64,000 bases of DNA. Source: Mangrovibacter phragmitis (lineage in GTDB: Bacteria > Pseudomonadota > Gammaproteobacteria > Enterobacterales > Enterobacteriaceae). Where the stretch lies: assembly GCF_001655675.1 (NCBI RefSeq), contig NZ_LYRP01000033.1:364947-428946 (forward strand), given 5' to 3'. The notes beneath the pieces were generated by a model that saw only the letters and a list, made by a program, of their open reading frames with translations, ran no database searches and was not told the DNA's origin. How positions within the stretch are numbered: the first letter of the stretch is position 1; each line of letters begins with the position of its first letter. Shown in pieces: positions 45,470 to 53,650 of the stretch. A program made the position numbers and the translations under genes.

Positions 45470-46398
45470 AAATACATCATGCCGGGATACATACCTCCGT
45501 TCAGGATGCTGGCCGTTCTGGTTTCCGCCAATTGGGAGTTAGCCTCTGTGGCGCACTGGACCTCCCCGCATTACGTACAGCCAACTTACTGGTCGGCAAT
45601 GATCAATTTGCCGCAGGCCTGGAGGTGACTCTGGGCAATTTTGTGGCTGAATTTACGTCAACTGGCTGGGTAGCACTGACTGGTGCCGGCTGTGAGGCAA
45701 CACTTGCAGGAAAACCCTTGTGGACGGGCTGGTGTTTTCCGGTGAAGCCGGGGGATCAACTCCGTTTGCGCCAGCCTCGCCATGGGATGCGCAGTTACCT
45801 TGCCGTCAGCGGTGGGGTTGTGGTTCCAGAGGTTATGGGCTCAAAAAGTACAGATCTTAAAGGCGGTTTTGGTGGGCTGGAAGGGCGATTAGTTCGTGAT
45901 GGAGACAACCTGCTGGCAGGTGAGCCAGAACGCATTGTCACGCGCTCACGAGGGGTTAAACAGTTGCTGTGGAATAATCGGGTACGGGCATTACCTGGTC
46001 CTGAATATATGGATTTTACCCCATCAGCCCGGCAGGATTTCTGGCGTAACGGCTGGCAACTCTCGGCACAAAGTAACCGCATGGGGTACCGTCTGGTGGG
46101 AAACAGCCTGGAGCGCGAATCTGACCATGAGTTGCTGTCCCACGGGTTGGTTCCGGGAGTGGTTCAGGTGCCGCCAAATGGGCAGCCCATCGTATTGATG
46201 GCTGACGCGCAAACCACGGGGGGCTACCCACGCATTGCCTGTGTGATTGAAGCAGACAGATATCATCTGGCGCAGTTACGCCTTGGCGAACCACTGCATT
46301 TTATGCAGTGCACTCATGAAGAAGCGCACCGTGCCTGGGTTGAGCAAGAGCGTTACTTTGAGCAACTGGCAAGGTATCTGGAACAAGAGACTCACTGA
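45463..46398 (+). CDS. pxpC: 5-oxoprolinase subunit C
   Basis: This is a 311-residue KipA/AHS2-domain subunit (biotin-dependent carboxylase-like fold; [19 protein letters not shown]). It works with PxpB and PxpA. In E. coli pxpA follows immediately; here an intrinsic terminator and then the T6SS locus follow, so the operon ends at pxpC. Confidence 0.94.
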   Translation: MLKIHHAGIHTSVQDAGRSGFRQLGVSLCGALDLPALRTANLLVGNDQFAAGLEVTLGNFVAEFTSTGWVALTGAGCEATLAGKPLWTGWCFPVKPGDQLRLRQPRHGMRSYLAVSGGVVVPEVMGSKSTDLKGGFGGLEGRLVRDGDNLLAGEPERIVTRSRGVKQLLWNNRVRALPGPEYMDFTPSARQDFWRNGWQLSAQSNRMGYRLVGNSLERESDHELLSHGLVPGVVQVPPNGQPIVLMADAQTTGGYPRIACVIEADRYHLAQLRLGEPLHFMQCTHEEAHRAWVEQERYFEQLARYLEQETH

Positions 46399-46418
46399 CT
46401 CATACTAATAAAGATAAC

Positions 46419-46454
46419 AAGGCCGTCTTAGCTTATTGCAGGGTGGCCTTTTTT
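46419..46454 (+). terminator. Intrinsic terminator after pxpC
   Basis: The stem AAGGCC(G)/(T)GGCCTT with a long loop is followed by TTTT, 20 bases after the pxpC stop. It marks the end of the core segment before the T6SS locus. Confidence 0.7.
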
Positions 46455-46479
46455 ATTCCTGTAGCAGTCTGGTTGCATA

Positions 46480-47145
46480 ATAAATGTAGGTGGGGACAAA
46501 GAAAATCCTTTTATATGACTATATTTTAATGTTTCTGAATGGCGGTGAATGTTTCCTGAAATAATTTTTTTTCGGCTGTCTCTTTTTATTTTAGCCATTA
46601 TCTCTTTCTTTGATTTTCTGAATCAGATTGCTGTATGAGTAGCGTTTTTTTTACCTTGTTACTGATTGTTGTTATTTATTGGCAGGAGATTTATACAAGG
46701 AAATTGGTATCTTTTCCTTTATAAAAAGGTTTTATCTATTGATTTTATTAATTCTTCTCTTTTTGCTTTTATATAATGCATATATTTTTATTGATAAGCA
46801 GGAGTATTTCTTCGTTTTTATCTCCATTACTACTCTGTATTTCCTACCTTTTGGTCTCTGTTTACAGCGTTTTTAAATTGATAATTGGTTGTTTTTTGTT
46901 GTTTTATTCTGATTTATTACTTTTATTTGGGTTTTTATTCTATATAATGATTGTTATGTGTTATTTTCACCCAGTAAAGGATGTAGGGAGTTGTTATCTT
47001 ATTCAGGTTTAAATACGCAATGCACTGTCTTCATAATTTATTTAATCAAATTAACGTATTTGAATATTTTCATCTGTCTATTATTGTATGTGCGGGCGGA
47101 AGTCCGGATGACACCAATAAAACATTCACTAATGAGAGAGGGGAT
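46480..47145 (+). other. AT-rich leader region at the T6SS boundary
   Basis: This is strikingly AT-rich compared with the neighbouring genes, and rich in T on the plus strand. Three overlapping frames encode only short hydrophobic peptides: 29 codons from ATG 46635, 65 codons from TTG 46679 and 78 codons from ATG 46776. None has a good Shine-Dalgarno, so I do not call them genes. It probably holds the T6SS promoter, and AT-rich DNA of this kind is a typical H-NS target. Confidence 0.6.
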
Positions 47146-47643
47146 ATGAGCGACAGCTTCCAAAGGGAAATACCTAAAGCCCGCATTAACTTAAAACTGG
47201 ATTTGCACACAGGAGGGGCGCAGAAGAAAACAGAATTGCCTTTAAAGTTATTAGTTGCTGGTGATTTTAGTAACGGCAAGGAGACACTGGCATTATCTGA
47301 GCGGAATAAAATCAACATTAATAAAAATAACTTTAATAGTGTGCTTGCTGACTATTCACCCTCTGTGAGCATGGCTGTAGAGAATACGCTTGCTGGTGAC
47401 GGCAGTGAAGAAAATGTCAGCCTGACATTCCGTGATATGAATGATTTTTCTCCCGAACAGGTTGCACGGCAAATCCCTCAACTCAAAGCGATGCTGGCTA
47501 TGCGTAACCTGCTCCGGGATCTGAAAGCAAATCTGCTGGATAACCAGTCTTTTCGTAAGGAACTGGAAAAAATCCTGCTTGACCCTTCCCTGAGCGCTGA
47601 GCTGCGTAATGAGTTGTCTGCGCTTGCGCCAAAACAGGCATAA
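47146..47643 (+). CDS. tssB: T6SS sheath small subunit TssB
   Basis: This 165-residue VipA/ImpB protein forms the contractile sheath with TssC. Family features are the N-terminal IPKARINLKLDLHTGG and the FSPEQVARQIPQL segment. The frame is open for 42 more codons upstream, but the ATG at 47146 has an AGAGGGG Shine-Dalgarno and the upstream part is in the AT-rich leader. It is the first gene of the locus. Confidence 0.96.
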   Translation: MSDSFQREIPKARINLKLDLHTGGAQKKTELPLKLLVAGDFSNGKETLALSERNKININKNNFNSVLADYSPSVSMAVENTLAGDGSEENVSLTFRDMNDFSPEQVARQIPQLKAMLAMRNLLRDLKANLLDNQSFRKELEKILLDPSLSAELRNELSALAPKQA

Positions 47644-47682
47644 CACCAGTAACAATTTTAACGGACTAAATAAGGAATGCTG

Positions 47683-49224
47683 ATGGCTGTAAATACTGAA
47701 AGCGCAACCACTGGGGATAGTGTGGTACTGGAACGCCCTGAAATGGGCAGTGTGTATACCTCGTTGTTTGAGAAAATTAATCTTAACCCGGTTTCAGAAC
47801 TTAGCGCGCTGGATATCTGGCAGGATGCACAGGCGATGTCTGACGCTACGGCCGATGAACGCCTGACTGCTGGCATGCAGGTTTTCCTCGAGTGCCTGAG
47901 TAAAGCGGGAGCCCGTGTGGAAAAACTGGATAAACACCTGATTGATCACCATATAGCGGAACTGGACTGGCAAATCAGCCGCCAACTGGATGCGGTGATG
48001 CACCATGAAAGCTTCCAGTCAGTGGAATCCTTGTGGCGTGGCGTTAAATCGCTGGTGGATAAAACAGACTTCCGCCAGAACGTCAAAATTGAACTCCTGG
48101 ATTTATCCAAAGACGACCTGCGCCAGGATTTTGAAGATGCACCAGAAATTATTCAGAGCGGCCTGTATTTGCAGACATATGTTGCTGAATACGATACACC
48201 GGGTGGCGAGCCGATAGCGGCACTCATTTCTGCGTATGAATTTGATGCATCGGCTCAGGACGTTGCACTGTTGCGCAATATCTCAAAAGTGTCTGCGGCA
48301 GCGCATATGCCTTTTATTGGCTCGGCAGGCCCGGCATTTTTTCTGAAAGACTCAATGGAAGAAGTCGCGGCCATTAAAGATATTGGTAACTACTTTGACC
48401 GTGCGGAGTACATCAAATGGAAATCTTTTCGTGAAACGGACGATTCCCGTTACCTTGGCCTGGTGATGCCACGAGTACTTGGACGCCTGCCTTATGGCCC
48501 GGACACAGTACCGGTACGTAGCTTTAACTATGTTGAAGAAGTAAAAGGGCCGGATCACGACAAGTATTTGTGGACCAATGCATCATTTGCCTTTGCTGCC
48601 AATATGGTGCGCAGCTTTATCAATAATGGCTGGTGTGTACAAATTCGCGGCCCGCAGGCGGGTGGTGCAGTGCAGGATCTGCCAATCCATTTGTATGATC
48701 TGGGAACGGGCAACCAGGTGAAGATCCCTTCTGAGGTGATGATCCCTGAAACCCGCGAGTTCGAATTTGCCAACCTCGGTTTTATTCCGCTTTCCTATTA
48801 CAAAAACCGCGATTATGCGTGTTTCTTTTCGGCAAACTCCACCCAAAAACCCGCACTGTATGATACGGCTGATGCAACAGCGAATAGCCGCATTAATTCG
48901 CGGTTACCCTACATATTCTTGCTGTCGCGTATTGCGCATTACCTGAAGCTGATTCAACGCGAAAACATCGGTACCACGAAAGATCGCCGTTTACTGGAAC
49001 TGGAACTGAATACCTGGGTGAGTGGGCTGGTAACAGAAATGACTGATCCGGGTGATGAATTGCAGGCTTCTCATCCACTGCGTGATGCGAAAGTGGTTGT
49101 GGAAGATATCAGTGATAACCCGGGTTTCTTCAGTGTGAAACTGTACGCGGTGCCCCATTTCCAGGTCGAAGGCATGGATGTCAACCTGTCGCTGGTTTCC
49201 CGAATGCCAAAGGCGAAATCTTAA
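47683..49224 (+). CDS. tssC: T6SS sheath large subunit TssC
   Basis: This 513-residue VipB/ImpC sheath protein has hallmarks such as FQSVESLWRGVKSLV, FIGSAGPAFF and the C-terminal NPGFFSVKLYAVPHFQVEG(M)D. Of two in-frame ATGs I chose 47683, which has AAGGA at 6 bases; 47677 would leave only 2 bases. It is 39 bp after tssB. Confidence 0.96.
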   Translation: MAVNTESATTGDSVVLERPEMGSVYTSLFEKINLNPVSELSALDIWQDAQAMSDATADERLTAGMQVFLECLSKAGARVEKLDKHLIDHHIAELDWQISRQLDAVMHHESFQSVESLWRGVKSLVDKTDFRQNVKIELLDLSKDDLRQDFEDAPEIIQSGLYLQTYVAEYDTPGGEPIAALISAYEFDASAQDVALLRNISKVSAAAHMPFIGSAGPAFFLKDSMEEVAAIKDIGNYFDRAEYIKWKSFRETDDSRYLGLVMPRVLGRLPYGPDTVPVRSFNYVEEVKGPDHDKYLWTNASFAFAANMVRSFINNGWCVQIRGPQAGGAVQDLPIHLYDLGTGNQVKIPSEVMIPETREFEFANLGFIPLSYYKNRDYACFFSANSTQKPALYDTADATANSRINSRLPYIFLLSRIAHYLKLIQRENIGTTKDRRLLELELNTWVSGLVTEMTDPGDELQASHPLRDAKVVVEDISDNPGFFSVKLYAVPHFQVEGMDVNLSLVSRMPKAKS

Positions 49225-49239
49225 CAAGGCAGGAAGCCG

Positions 49240-50580
49240 ATGAAAACGGAACAACCGTTATGGGGGCGAGGGATTATGCTTTCGCCCCAGCATTTCCAAC
49301 AACAGGCTGCGTATGCAGCCTGGTCTGCCGAATGCATTGCCAGAATGGGGCTCAACCATCCGTGGGGAGTGGTTGAGGTTTCGTTTGAAGCTGATGCATT
49401 GAAACTGGGTCATCTCCAGGCCCGCCACTTACATGTCCGTTTCCAGGACGGCACATTGATTGATACCAACAACGCGGAGGCATTGCCACCCGCGTTGCCC
49501 CTGGCTGGCGAAACCCATGAAACGACAGTGCTTCTCGCATTACCCCGGATGCGTGCCAATGGTGGCAATTGCCTGAAACCCGAAGAAGTCGCCGCTCACC
49601 CAGTCCGCTTTCGCCAGTCCTGGCATGACGTGCGTAATCTCTTTGGGGATGATGACCGCCAGATTGCCATACTCCAGCCAGAACTTAGCCTGCGTTTTGC
49701 TCACCAGAAGAATGGTGATTTCCTTACCTGCCCTGTGGCTCGCCTGATTCAGGATTCACAGGGAGTATGGCGTGTGGACGAGACATTCCTTCCACCGTTA
49801 CTCAGTGTGCGCAGTAGCTCATGGCTGGTGGTTCACCTGGAACAACTGATGACCCAACTACGTGCGCGGCTTGCACGGTTGATGGCCATGAGGCGTGAAA
49901 GCAATGAGCGTATGGCAGACTTTGCTGTCGCAGATGTGTCTTTGTTCTGGTTACTGAATGCCCTTAACAGCGCTGAACCGGTACTCGGGCAATTTCAGCA
50001 CCACCCACAATCACCCGTGGAACGTCTGTATCCCGAGCTTGCCCGGCTTGCCGGTAGTTTGCTGACATTTTCCCTGGAGCATCAGATTACCGCTATTCCT
50101 CACTACCGCCATGAGGCACTGAACGATGTCTTCCCACCATTATTTAATTTGTTGAGTGATTTATTAGAAGCCAGCCTGCCATCACGGGTTGTGTCGATTG
50201 AACTGACGTGTGACACACGCCTGCGGCTGTGGTCGGCGCGGCTGCATGACCCCCGGTTGCGTGATGGGGCCGACTACTACCTTTCGGTACGCTCACCCAT
50301 ACCTGCAGCGCGGTTGCAGGAGCAATTTCCTCTGCAATGCCGTGTGGGTAGCCCGGACTTTGTCACCAGCCTGGTGAACGCGTCTCGTCAGGGTATCCCA
50401 CTCAAGCCTTTGCACCATGTCCCGGCAGCTATCCCGTTGCGCCTGGAAAACCAGTACTTCTCCCTTGATTTGTCTCATCCGGCGGCAAAAGAAATGCTGG
50501 AAAGCGGCAGTTGCATGTTCTACACCCCGGGCATGCTGGGCGAACCTGAACTTGAACTTTACGCGGTACTGAGAACATGA
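49240..50580 (+). CDS. tssK: T6SS baseplate protein TssK
   Basis: This is a 446-residue trimeric baseplate-membrane complex connector (ImpJ/VasE family). It has the family N-terminus W-GRGIMLSPQHFQQQ and a C-terminus LENQYFSLDLSHP...CMFYTPGMLGEPELELYAVL. An AGGAAG Shine-Dalgarno precedes it. It overlaps tssL by 4 bp. Confidence 0.95.
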   Translation: MKTEQPLWGRGIMLSPQHFQQQAAYAAWSAECIARMGLNHPWGVVEVSFEADALKLGHLQARHLHVRFQDGTLIDTNNAEALPPALPLAGETHETTVLLALPRMRANGGNCLKPEEVAAHPVRFRQSWHDVRNLFGDDDRQIAILQPELSLRFAHQKNGDFLTCPVARLIQDSQGVWRVDETFLPPLLSVRSSSWLVVHLEQLMTQLRARLARLMAMRRESNERMADFAVADVSLFWLLNALNSAEPVLGQFQHHPQSPVERLYPELARLAGSLLTFSLEHQITAIPHYRHEALNDVFPPLFNLLSDLLEASLPSRVVSIELTCDTRLRLWSARLHDPRLRDGADYYLSVRSPIPAARLQEQFPLQCRVGSPDFVTSLVNASRQGIPLKPLHHVPAAIPLRLENQYFSLDLSHPAAKEMLESGSCMFYTPGMLGEPELELYAVLRT

Positions 50581-51266
50581 GTGAGCAAACATTCGAAATT
50601 ACTAAACCTGTTGATATTGATTCACTTTTGCATAGTACCTGGCTGCAGGTTATCAGCTTACGCCACAGCCCTGAATTTAAGTCCGGCGAAGGGGCGATAT
50701 TGTGGGAGCGCTGTGTCGAGAACATTACCGGGGCGCAACAGGCGCTGAAAGCAACACAACTGGATGAAGTGAGCTGCCAGCACATCCTCACTGCACAATG
50801 CGCACTATTGGATGAAACGGTTAAAAGTCGTGGTGTTCAGGATGATGCCTGTGCGCAGTGGTACAGCATTCCTCTTGAAGGGCATTTCCTGGGCACGATG
50901 AATGCGGGGGATACCCTTTGCGACCGCATGCGCGCAGTGTTGCGTGAGCCTGCGCCAGACCTGGCGGTTTTGGTCTGTTTCCACCGGGTTTTGATGTTAG
51001 GTTTTTTGGGCAGTTATCGTTCACTGGATGATCCGGAACGTAACAAACTGGTCAATGCGCTTAATGACAAAGTTGGCGGCATCACCTGTACAACAGTGCA
51101 ACCCGTTCTGAACGAAAGGTTCGATGATGTGGGGGTAATGCGTTGTTTTTCCTCCTGGCCTGCACGTATTGGCCTGGCTGTGTTTATGCTGGTTGTACTG
51201 TGGTTGGGTCTGGATCTGTGGCTGGACCAGGTTCTGGCAACACGGTTGCCTGAGGTGGTTCAATGA
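50577..51266 (+). CDS. tssL: T6SS inner-membrane protein TssL (DotU family)
   Basis: This 229-residue protein has a cytoplasmic DotU/IcmH domain (ILTAQCALLDETVKSRG, FLGTMNAGDTLC) and one C-terminal transmembrane helix at about 201-221. It lacks a fused peptidoglycan-binding domain. The next gene, overlapping by 4 bp, supplies an OmpA domain instead. Confidence 0.95.
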   Translation: MSEQTFEITKPVDIDSLLHSTWLQVISLRHSPEFKSGEGAILWERCVENITGAQQALKATQLDEVSCQHILTAQCALLDETVKSRGVQDDACAQWYSIPLEGHFLGTMNAGDTLCDRMRAVLREPAPDLAVLVCFHRVLMLGFLGSYRSLDDPERNKLVNALNDKVGGITCTTVQPVLNERFDDVGVMRCFSSWPARIGLAVFMLVVLWLGLDLWLDQVLATRLPEVVQ

Positions 51267-52975
51267 CACCCACACAACAGCGACTGCTGGTGTTATGGGC
51301 CGCACTGTTAAGCAGTGTGCTCTGTCTCGGGTTCCTGCCTGTCTCGCGTTTTTCTGCTGTATTGGCGGTGGTTGTTATTTGGGGAAGTGCCGCTGTATGG
51401 GTGGGCATGGCAAACCGCCGGGGAAACCCAGGCGCTATTGCCTGGTTTACTGACTTGCCCGGAGTGGCATACCGCCAGCCTGTTGTATTGGTTTGCGGTG
51501 ATTTGCCAGGCAACTGGCCAGAGGCCTCACCGGTTCTCACTGTGAGCCAGGGTTGCTGGATAAGAGTGGAAACTCCGCATGACCTGGCGGCAGTTACCCG
51601 CGAACTGTTGTCTCAACGCCCCGGCTGGGGTCGCCAGCTTTCGGTAATGGTCTGCGTTTGCCCACAACAACATGGTGACCTGGAAACGCTCACCAGCCAG
51701 TTGCTCGCTTTGCGTTGGCAAATAAGCCAGTTGCACCGTATAACCGGGCAGGCTGTGCCGCTATTGCTCAGTAGTCTGGTGGGCACCGCAATGGTGAAAG
51801 ATATGCACTGGCAATCTGCAACATCGGAGGGGCGTATCCGTGTCTGGCATAGTTCATCTGTGCCGGAAACAGTTGCTGGCTGGCTTAATACGCAGAATCC
51901 CCAGTCTGTTGAGCCCCCGGTGTTGATGAATAGCCTGGCAAACTGGTTCAACCGTTATGTTCACGCCGTATTTATAGATACAAAACCGGATATGCCACCC
52001 ATTAAACCCACAGCAGTGGTTTGGGGAATAAGCCCGGTTCTGGCGGGAAGTTTACCCCGTTCAGTCTGGGCCGAATGGTTACACCGGCATACAGCATTGA
52101 ATGACGTCGCTGGCTGGCATCCTGCCGGGGCTGACAGCACAGTGATGCCACTGTTACCCGATTTTATTTTACCGCTGCTGCCTGAGGGGGAAGGCGTAAC
52201 GCCCGGTCAGCGTATGTTGTGCAACGGTTTTGTGCTGTTCACGCTGAGCATCGGCGTGGCTTTAGCCAGCAGTGCCTGGAACAACCAGCAATTACTGCAA
52301 CGCATCAGTTTCGATTTACAGCATTACCACCATATTGGCCCGGCAGATAACAGGCAGAAGGCGCAAGCGGTAAATGAGCTGCGCCTGCACGCAGCCCAAC
52401 TGAATAGCTGGGCTCGTAATGGTAGCCCACTTCACCTGAGCCTGGGGTTGTACCGTGGGGAGCATTTACGCGCACCGGTTATGGCCGCCATCCAGTCTTA
52501 CGTTGTACCGGTAGAACCTGTTGTTCCCACACCTCCGGAAACAAGCCAACCCAATATTATTCACCTCGATAGTATGTCTTTGTTCGATGCCGGGAAGTCT
52601 GAGCTGAAACCCGGTTCCACGAAAGTGCTGGTGAATGCGCTGGTGGGGGTTAAAGCCCGGCCAGGGTGGCTGATTCGCATAACCGGGCACACAGATAACA
52701 CCGGGAGCACATCACTCAACCAGGCGTTGTCTCTGCAACGGGCGGAGTCGGTGCGTGACTGGATGCGCGATACCGGCGAAATACCGGAAAACTGTTTTGC
52801 GGTTCAGGGGCATGGTGCAAGTCGCCCCGTCGCAACTAACGATACAGCGGAAGGCCGTGCGCTTAACCGCCGTGTCGAAATCAACCTGGTTCCACAGGCG
52901 AATGCCTGTCTGGCAGCAGGTTTATCCTCTGCGCCATCACTGGATGGTGGCGTGTCACGAAACGAAATGGAGTAA
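51263..52975 (+). CDS. T6SS-associated OmpA-domain membrane protein (TagL-like)
   Basis: This 570-residue protein has two N-terminal transmembrane helices (about 8-28 and 31-50), a 270-residue cytoplasmic domain, a third helix (about 322-338) and a periplasmic OmpA/MotB peptidoglycan-binding domain at about 433-545. Key residues are D478 in GHTDNTGS and R536/R537 in LNRRVEI. Three helices place the N-terminus in the periplasm and the OmpA domain also in the periplasm, if topology is as predicted. It probably anchors TssL to the cell wall. The TagL designation is by architecture only. Confidence 0.85.
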   Translation: MTPTQQRLLVLWAALLSSVLCLGFLPVSRFSAVLAVVVIWGSAAVWVGMANRRGNPGAIAWFTDLPGVAYRQPVVLVCGDLPGNWPEASPVLTVSQGCWIRVETPHDLAAVTRELLSQRPGWGRQLSVMVCVCPQQHGDLETLTSQLLALRWQISQLHRITGQAVPLLLSSLVGTAMVKDMHWQSATSEGRIRVWHSSSVPETVAGWLNTQNPQSVEPPVLMNSLANWFNRYVHAVFIDTKPDMPPIKPTAVVWGISPVLAGSLPRSVWAEWLHRHTALNDVAGWHPAGADSTVMPLLPDFILPLLPEGEGVTPGQRMLCNGFVLFTLSIGVALASSAWNNQQLLQRISFDLQHYHHIGPADNRQKAQAVNELRLHAAQLNSWARNGSPLHLSLGLYRGEHLRAPVMAAIQSYVVPVEPVVPTPPETSQPNIIHLDSMSLFDAGKSELKPGSTKVLVNALVGVKARPGWLIRITGHTDNTGSTSLNQALSLQRAESVRDWMRDTGEIPENCFAVQGHGASRPVATNDTAEGRALNRRVEINLVPQANACLAAGLSSAPSLDGGVSRNEME

Positions 52976-52978
52976 CAA

Positions 52979-53470
52979 ATGGCAATTCCTGTTTATCTTT
53001 GGCTGAAAGACGATGGCGGTGCTGATATCAAAGGTTCTGTAGATGTTCAGGACCGTGAAGGCAGCATTGAAGTGGTGGCGCAGGAGCACAACCTGTATAT
53101 CCCGACTGATAACAACACCGGGAAACTGACTGGCACCCGTATCCACACACCTTTTTTGTTCACCAAAGAAATTGATTCCGCCAGCCCGTATTTATACAAG
53201 GCGGTGACCACAGGCCAGACGCTGCAGTCAGCTGAATTTAAGTGGTACAAAATCAATGATGCGGGCCAGGAAGTGGAGTACTTCAACACCAAACTTGAGA
53301 ACGTGAAGGTGGTGAAGGTAAACCCGGTTATGCATGACATCAAAGACCCTGCTTACGAGAAACACAATCACCTGGAGCGCATTGAACTGCGTTACGAAAA
53401 GATCACCTGGACTTACAAAGACGGCAACATCATTCATTCTGATTCATGGAATGAGCGCGCCACCGCGTAA
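52979..53470 (+). CDS. hcp: T6SS tube protein Hcp
   Basis: This 163-residue secreted protein forms hexameric rings that stack into the T6SS inner tube. It has the family N-terminus PVYLWLKDDGGADIKGSVD and the loop EHNLYIPTDNNTGKLTGTR. It lies 3 bp after the OmpA-domain gene and is followed by an intrinsic terminator. That should let hcp be expressed above the downstream genes. Confidence 0.96.
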   Translation: MAIPVYLWLKDDGGADIKGSVDVQDREGSIEVVAQEHNLYIPTDNNTGKLTGTRIHTPFLFTKEIDSASPYLYKAVTTGQTLQSAEFKWYKINDAGQEVEYFNTKLENVKVVKVNPVMHDIKDPAYEKHNHLERIELRYEKITWTYKDGNIIHSDSWNERATA

Positions 53471-53479
53471 GTTATTCAA

Positions 53480-53511
53480 GCGGGCAGTTTCGGCTGTCCG
53501 CTTTTCTTTTT
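53480..53511 (+). terminator. Terminator between hcp and clpV
   Basis: An 8-bp stem (GCGGGCAG/CTGTCCGC, one G-T) with a TTTCGG loop is followed by TTTTCTTTTT, 9 bases after the hcp stop. Some read-through or a separate promoter in the 180-bp gap must serve clpV. Confidence 0.82.
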
Positions 53512-53650
53512 GCTGAGCATCGGTGAAGCGGGTGTTCAGCAAAAAATACCACAAACCCCAAACCAGACCGGATGCGCTTAGGTTCCTGAAAACAAGGAAA
53601 AGCGATGGGCGGTAGCGTGCCTGAAGGTCTCTGACAGCGAGTGAAAGAAT

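Noticed and set aside
46776..47012. 78-codon hydrophobic frame before tssB
   Set aside because: It lies in AT-rich DNA where TTT/TTA-type codons make any frame look hydrophobic. It overlaps another such frame and has no ribosome-binding site.
47020..47145. Longer start for tssB (42 extra codons)
   Set aside because: The extension lies in the AT-rich leader, is unlike TssB proteins, and the ATG at 47146 has a clear Shine-Dalgarno.
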